From Polytrichum commune (lineage: Eukaryota > Streptophyta > Polytrichopsida > Polytrichales > Polytrichaceae), in the NCBI GenBank assembly GCA_950295325.1, contig OX485807.1, positions 22,663,666-22,727,665 of the forward strand: DNA of 64,000 bases, written 5' to 3'. Positions 58,501 to 64,000 of this stretch are shown one piece after another; positions within the stretch are counted from its first letter, which is position 1, and every line of letters begins with the position of its first letter. Position numbers and translations under genes: made by a program. The notes below the pieces were generated by a model that was not told the DNA's origin, did no database searches, and worked only from the letters and a program-made list of their open reading frames with translations.

Positions 58501-59680
58501 GCATGGCACATTATCAAGGACATCCCTAATTGCCAGTTCCGTCATATCATTCTGGAAAATAATGACAATAAGCCTGTAACAAATAGCAGAGACACGCAAG
58601 AGGTATACCACCTCACAAAACAGTTCTGAAATTGAATTGTGGGATGGCTATTGCATTCATGGGTAAATGCTACGGTGAATCCAGCTTATTTACCAGAATG
58701 TCTTCCTCATGCATGCCATGAATATGAGGGAAGCTGCATATCCATGTTTCTGCAGATTAATTCTCACACATTTCAGCCTCAAATCCACAAAATTCATCAT
58801 TAGAGTTTCCTTCGTGATGCAAACTATTTATACCACTCATAGATCTTGTGGGATGATCAGGTCAAATTCGAGCAGGGTACTGGAATGCTGAATATCTTCA
58901 AGAGCTATTCGTCTAAAACATCTATCTTGGACGACTTCCAATTTTATGAAAACCGACAGCGAGCCTTGACAGAGAAAAGAGCCAGACAGCAGGTTCAGCA
59001 GCAAAGGGAGCAGCAACGTCAGGTCTATCCCATTCTTTGTCCTATAAATCCCTCACAGTGTCATCAAGTCTTTACCATTACATAGTCTATGCACGATATC
59101 AAGAGGGCAATTAATAAGAGAGCTGACAACGTAATGGGCAATGTAATGTTTGTGAGCATGCTATTCTATGTTTCGGGCTCTTGCTCCTTTAACTGGTTTA
59201 GGCGGAAGTCACGGGAGGGTGATCCATTTTATTCCAAGAGATGTTGAATCTACATAAATAAAATGTTGATTGTGACATGATCATCTCCTGATGTATTGGG
59301 ATATGCAATAGCAGGGAGGTGGATGGACCGGAGGCAATGAGCACGAGACAGCCTCGAAGAAGGAAGAGTGTAGTCAGCCAAAGCCGGAAATGAGTGTGGG
59401 TGCTAATGTAAATGAGAACACTGAAGCACTGCCCACCTCTACTTGTGATGTGAATAAAAATGAAGACCTGGATAGCAGTTCTACACAGCTAAGATCCTCA
59501 AGTGATACAATCACAAATGGGTTTGCCGGCTGCAGCATCGATGAGGAGGTTAAAATTAGTGAAGGTGAAGAAAAAGTACAGGTACAGTCAGGACGGGCAA
59601 GCGATGGGATAGATGATACAAGTGCTTCATCGATGACTGAATTGAAAGACGAGCTAGTGGTGGAGGAAGAAGCCAGATAG
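55584..59680 (+). CDS. ECT: YTH-domain m6A reader of the plant ECT (YTHDF) family, eight exons
   Basis: Binds N6-methyladenosine in mRNA, mainly in the cytoplasm, and affects transcript stability and translation. Exons: 55584-55682, 55994-56177, 56377-56453, 56636-57196, 57472-58086, 58390-58602, 58861-59022, 59315-59680, all with GT-AG introns and consistent phase, giving 758 residues. The N-terminal 450 residues are disordered and rich in Gly, Pro, Tyr and Asn, with a [13 protein letters not shown] segment and an Arg/Gly patch ([12 protein letters not shown]). The YTH domain runs from about residue 455 ([20 protein letters not shown]) to 635. The three aromatic-cage Trp are present: Trp477 (NVWAST), Trp538 and Trp543 (YWQQDKWNG). 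The C-terminal exon is acidic. No lesion is visible. The start is the least certain part: no in-frame ATG lies between it and an upstream stop, but an earlier coding exon cannot be excluded. Confidence 0.93.
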
Positions 59681-60800
59681 TTCTCAGTAGCCAACCTCTG
59701 AGAAAGCAGGGGCTCGCCTTCACAGCAGTTTTCCAGCTGCTGAGATTGATAGGATGTACCAGGAATCAAGGGTATGAATGGACATATGAGGCGGACAAAC
59801 CCCCATTTAGCACCTTTTCCTCCTTGGTGCCGCACAGCACAACACATTTTTGCTGATTGTCAGCTGAGTGTACAGCAAAGTCGTTTGCAGTTAGTGTGCA
59901 GGCACCAGGTGAAGGATCATTCACATTGAGGGGCAATACAAGGAGGCGTTTCTTTTCCAATTTTGGGGAATAAGGACGCACACAACATGAAGGTCAGGCG
60001 AAGGGGAAAGGTTGAGGTAGGCTGTGAAGTCCTTGGCTACTAGAGTCCAAAGATCTTCGTCGAGTTATAGGTCTTTTTGTTTCCCTTATTTTCTAATTAT
60101 AGGATATTTGAATTGCGGAAGCTATCGGCTAATCTTAACCTCTAGTTCATTAGGTCACATCTGAGGAGTTTGATATGTTTCTTTCTTCTCAGGGTACTCG
60201 ACGGTCTTGTAACATTATACATGCCACAGTTAGGGCTGTTGCTTCACAAGGCTTAGCTGACATTGCCAGGAGGACTGAACCCTCTTTGTGCCCACATACA
60301 GCAGCAGCCCCTTGATCCAGTTCTCTAGCAGGCTCATGGGTTCCTCGTACGAGGTTCTGTGTTGGTTCCCTGCCTCAAGGCCTGAAGGTAATAAGAGGGC
60401 CTGTTTTGCATGACTCAACAGAAGTGATAGTCTGTTTTGTCTTCTTACTGCTATGCCTTATAAGGATTCGCATCAAATTCTCCGCATTCTCTTTCTTTAC
60501 AGGTTCTGATACTCACTTGTGTTCATTTGTGTTTATGCTATTGCTGTAAACATTACTGCCCTTGTTATTGCATCACTCTTTTGAAGCATACTTGTAACGT
60601 CTGGACTTGCTTTCTTTCATATTGCCTCATATTTCAGTTGGTCACTGTGGTTGCATTTCACCTTCTTGTGATTGGTATACAATTCTGGTGATGTTTTTGC
60701 CAAAGAGTAACTTTGAGAACACAATAATGAAATGCAATGAAACTATTCTTTGTGCACAGTATTAATTGTTTGTTCTCTTCTGGATGGTATGCACCACTAA
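59681..60800. other. 3' flank of the ECT gene
   Basis: Probably holds the 3' UTR in its first several hundred bases. Further T-rich stretches follow up to 60700. No poly(A) signal could be chosen with confidence, and no other gene is seen. Confidence 0.4.
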
Positions 60801-60939
60801 CTAGAGTCTAGTGCTCATGATGACATGGAAGAGTTCGTGTGTTTCGGGTGTCATTTTAGATGCACTATGAAAACTTTTGGTATTGACAAGGATGAAAATC
60901 GTGACACCACCCCACGTCTAACTTGGCATGTTATCGAAG

Positions 60940-61140
60940 TTGCACGCATAATCTATGTGGGCCTGATGTGGTCATGCTATTTGAATTGGACATGTACATA
61001 TGAGTGGTATATTGCAAGGCTTGTAGTTGAGAATGGACACCAAGAAGACTACATGAGTTAGGATGAGAGGGGACTATGTGCTCAAGATTTAGACCATTAT
61101 GCGCTCAGTTGTGAACACAACCAGGATGGCTTACTGAGTC
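60940..61140. repeat. Dispersed repeat family I, diverged copy
   Basis: Contains CATATGAGTGGTATATTGCA, AAGGCTTGTAGTTGAGAATG, GACACCAAGAAGAC and CAGTTGTGAACACAA, in family order. Confidence 0.55.
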
Positions 61141-61410
61141 ACTTGAACCTTCAGCGCCCAAAGGTTTGGGATTAAAAATAGAAACGTGAAAATTTGGCAG
61201 TAATTCATTCAAAGAAGAAAACTTTCAAAAGGAAAGTTGATCACATCCGTACGGTCGGGTTATGCATGAAAGCTTTTGGCAATTTATTTAGTATTTAGAA
61301 AAAGTGTAGTTTCACTTGATTTTTTGTGCATGTCCGCACCATGACATATGTATCATGTCCTTCAAGGCATGCCATGGAATGCTCATCATTTGCTGTTTTT
61401 CTTGAAGAAT

Positions 61411-61431
61411 CGAGAGAGAGAGAGAGAGAGA
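61411..61431. repeat. (GA)n microsatellite
   Basis: Ten GA units. Confidence 0.9.
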
Positions 61432-61596
61432 TTAAATGCTGATGAAATGAGGAGACCTGGAACATCATGTTATGATTCTTAAGTGAGTTCAACACTGGAG
61501 CAGGTGTGGCGGCTGGGTACTAGGTAATGTACTTACATTTTATCATTTTTGTTTCGAGTCTTTAAAGTATTTTGGTGATGCAGACACAGAAATCTG

Positions 61597-61650
61597 TCAA
61601 CTTTCACAGCTTCAATCTCTCAACTTTCACAGCTTTAATCTCTCAACTTT
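61597..61650. repeat. 23-bp tandem repeat, about 2.3 copies
   Basis: TCAACTTTCACAGCTTCAAT plus CTC is repeated at 61620 with one change and begins again at 61643. Confidence 0.85.
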
Positions 61651-61654
61651 GATT

Positions 61655-62515
61655 CCACCAACCTGTTATGTGGACATGGATGCAGGCAGATAAGATCATT
61701 TGTTGTAATGAAACGGCATTTCTAGTGTTCAGTGAGGACGAAAGTTATGTGCATTCTAGACTGTTGATCTTCCAAATAATAGAATGTAGCGAGGGGGATT
61801 ACATCGTTTTGATCTGTCTCTTCCCACCATCGTGAGATGTTCTGCTTCTCAATGCCTTGTCTATTTTTTGAAATCAAGAATTATGTTTTTGTGCATGTAG
61901 AGGATAGCTTATATAGAGATAGATTAGGTAAATGGCATTTTCTGATCATGTATCTATTTATTTTTTGATACAAATAGGTAAATCACATTCATTCTGTCGC
62001 CAGTAAACATACAAGGCCACTGGGATCCGAAAGTCACCATGTATCTATCCTAGTTATTCAACATGACATTTGATCTAAAATGAATAAATTGCAATATCAC
62101 TTTCATTGTTGATTAATTTGATTGAGCATTAAATCTTCTGGTGGGGAACAATGATCTTCTTTGTTCATTGAATTTGATGTTAAGTCGACATAGAGGATGA
62201 CAAATTTCATATGCTCAAATGTTCGTCTAGGTATGTGTGCATATTAGTTTGAAACTTCGAATGTCAAAATTAAAATGTCTGCAAGTCATCCGAGTTTTTA
62301 GTAGAGTTGAAAACTTGGAATTTGATAGCTAGGGAGGTGCCTAGAGAGTTTTTATTGACCTATTGAGATCCTATTTGATCAAAAACATGTGAAGCAAATC
62401 TTGTGTCCTCTAGCACATGACAGTAATCACTTCTTTTGAGCTCTAGCTAGGTCTCGAAGTTATAGCTATTTTGTTGGGTTGCATTTCTTAGACTCATTCT
62501 TGCAGTAGATGCAGT
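61655..62515. other. Intergenic DNA, nothing recognised
   Basis: AT-rich. No supported gene. Confidence 0.4.
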
Positions 62516-62519
62516 TGTA

Positions 62520-62755
62520 GTTCAATGAATGGGGAGAACCAACCGCTAGTTACAGATGAACTGGTTGGGTTTGAGAAACAACCGGCTGAAGTTCAAGACT
62601 TCAGGAAAAGTACCAATGATTTTAGAGCAACCTATGGAATATACCTCACATCAATGAAGGAAAATCACAAGATCTCAACATTTGACCGGTGGGACTTGGA
62701 AATGCTAGGATTTTGACCGATCATGCCCGAAAATCTCCCTGGACACTGTTGTAGT
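62520..62755 (+). repeat. Dispersed repeat family H, copy 4
   Basis: Best-preserved copy: GAGAACCAACCGCTAGTTAC, GAAGTTCAAGACTTCAGG, CCTATGGAATATACCTC, GGTGGGACTTGGAAATGCTA and TTTTGACCGATCATGCCC. It ends about 45 bases before the DDE_1-type remnant and could be part of that element's flank. Confidence 0.7.
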
Positions 62756-62799
62756 TGCACCTTTAAAGAATCCTTTGCCTTGACCTTTCTTATCACTCG

Positions 62800-63660
62800 C
62801 AGGGTTTTGTTGTCTTGGATGGACTGTTGTTTGGGAGACAACAACGTTCCATAATCGTACTCATGCTGTCCTCTGGGTCATCTTCTTCAGTGAGGTGAAG
62901 GGTCTCCTCGCTTCCATCCGTTGACACAAAAATCAGTGTTGTTGCATTAGCTTCCATGGCAGCCAATCAGAATTTCGTTTCCCATCCTTCAACATCCATT
63001 GATTGCATCCCTTTAACTCCTGCTGTCCAGTTTTTGTGCAACCAACCACAAATCCGAGGATTCAAGCCAACTCGTCAACTTGTTGTCAACGAACTTTGGA
63101 TTGTTCCCCATTTTGGATCTGAGCTCTGCCGAATCCTACCATCCAATTGCTAAATCCCATCTTCATTGCATGCTTCATCGAATCATCGGCCTCTGTAACA
63201 TGACATGTCCAGGTTGCAAAAACATTTGTAGAGTTGAGTTAGTTGAAATGAAAATAACCCAGCTTTTTTGGATGTTTTGTTTGATCCAGTCCAAGAACTC
63301 CTGACTCGTGTGAACAGTCCCAAAGCCGTTTGGTCCGTTGCTAAACCCTAATTGCTGCATCTGTGGCTGCAAGAAAGGTAACGAGATTTTCTCCACAAAT
63401 TTGTTGCATGGCGATGATGGTTGTCATTGTAGGCAAGATCCCAACCACTTCCAATGCATATTCGTATACCAATGTTCATTGGTGGCAAAGTGCGTGTTGT
63501 AGTTCCTTTAAGAACCACTTGTGATGGGAGAAGCTCTCCAAGTGCACTAGTATTCAAGTAATTCCAGTCTTTTGGATACTCGGGATTATGGATGCCTTGT
63601 GTGGTAACAAACAATGACATAATACAACATAACGAATGGTGGAGAGTTCGGATGAGCATA
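62800..63660 (-). pseudogene. DDE_1-type (pogo/Jerky-like) transposase remnant
   Basis: Minus-strand blocks in order: LGELLPSQVVLKGTTTRTLP and CIGSGWDLAYNDNH (63560-63430), then PFLQPQMQQLGFSNG with TSQEFLDWIKQN (63380-63290), FISTNSTLQMFLQPGHVMLQ (63250-63200), and a C-terminal LAAMEANATT and HLTEEDDPE (62960-62870). This is the layout of DDE superfamily endonuclease domains related to pogo. The expected catalytic Asp blocks (a WxxDxW-like segment before the SKEF block and LQPAD) are missing or altered (FGTVH, LQPGH), and frames shift at least four times. No terminal repeats were found in the window. Confidence 0.65.
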
Positions 63661-64000
63661 ATGAATATAATTTTTTATTTTAAAAAATTAATCTTAATTA
63701 AGAAAACCAATAAAGAGATGGTGCAAACACACAACTACATCATCATAAATATTAATGCATGATACAAAAAACCAATAGAAACCACATATGAGACACAACA
63801 ATAAAGTTGTGGGAAGAAGTCACAATATTGAGGGGGTTTGGAGGATGATGTCAACCACCAATTTTGTGCAGAATTGGCGAAAATGTCCGGAATTGCCTAA
63901 ATGCCATACCATTTAGAGTATTTGGTGTCACTCACGATCTAGAGTTATGAAGTGCTATAACTAATTATCAAGAATGTAATATTTCACCGAGCAAGGTCAT
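63661..64000. other. AT-rich window end, nothing recognised
   Basis: Could be the N-terminal or terminal-repeat region of the DDE_1 element, but no motif or repeat supports this. Confidence 0.35.

Noticed and set aside
59374..59847. 157-codon minus-strand ORF
   Set aside because: It is the complement of the last ECT exon and part of its 3' UTR.

Overview
The window looks like nuclear DNA of a land plant with a large, repeat-rich genome. The evidence is two spliced genes of plant type (a pectin methylesterase and a YTH-domain ECT protein, both with GT-AG introns), remnants of Ty1/copia, LINE, hAT, Tc1 and DDE_1-type elements, and many MITE-like inverted-repeat elements. The exact lineage cannot be read from the sequence. 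The Tc1-type DD34E and DDE_1 transposases and the low gene density make me lean weakly towards a seedless plant (fern, lycophyte or moss), but this is inference.

Layout. Bases 1-308 (minus) hold the 5' end of an unidentified gene for a signal-peptide-bearing acidic protein, with a GA-rich microsatellite just upstream of its start. Bases 600-11,000 are repeats: two MITEs, a 92-bp tandem array and a decayed Ty1/copia element (gag, protease and start of integrase on the minus strand, 5505 to 3500). Bases 11,080-13,888 (minus) encode a complete three-exon pectin methylesterase. Its upstream side (14,000-16,430) carries a 263-bp-period duplication, two small MITEs and other repeat fragments. Bases 16,710-19,244 are a full-length Tc1-type element with about 555-bp terminal inverted repeats and a broken DD34E transposase. 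It is followed at 19,379-23,233 by a full-length hAT element with a perfect 8-bp target duplication and a broken transposase on the minus strand.

Bases 23,300-50,600 contain no gene that I recognise. They hold MITEs (including three copies of a family with GGCCACTTCACACA termini and TTA/TAA target sites), dispersed repeat families of 230-430 bp, microsatellites and ORF relics. Bases 50,630-51,690 (minus) are the C-terminal part of a LINE reverse transcriptase. A GC- and G-rich island follows (about 51,960-52,960). An eight-exon ECT/YTHDF-type m6A-reader gene runs from 55,584 to 59,680 on the plus strand. The window ends with repeats and a decayed DDE_1-type transposase (62,800-63,660, minus).

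The genes do not form an operon or pathway: the pectin methylesterase acts in the cell wall, the ECT protein on mRNA, and the first gene enters the secretory route. The most unusual content is mobile: the DD34E Tc1 element, and a group of TA-flanked MITEs whose terminal repeats are themselves palindromes (CACTAA...TTAGTG).
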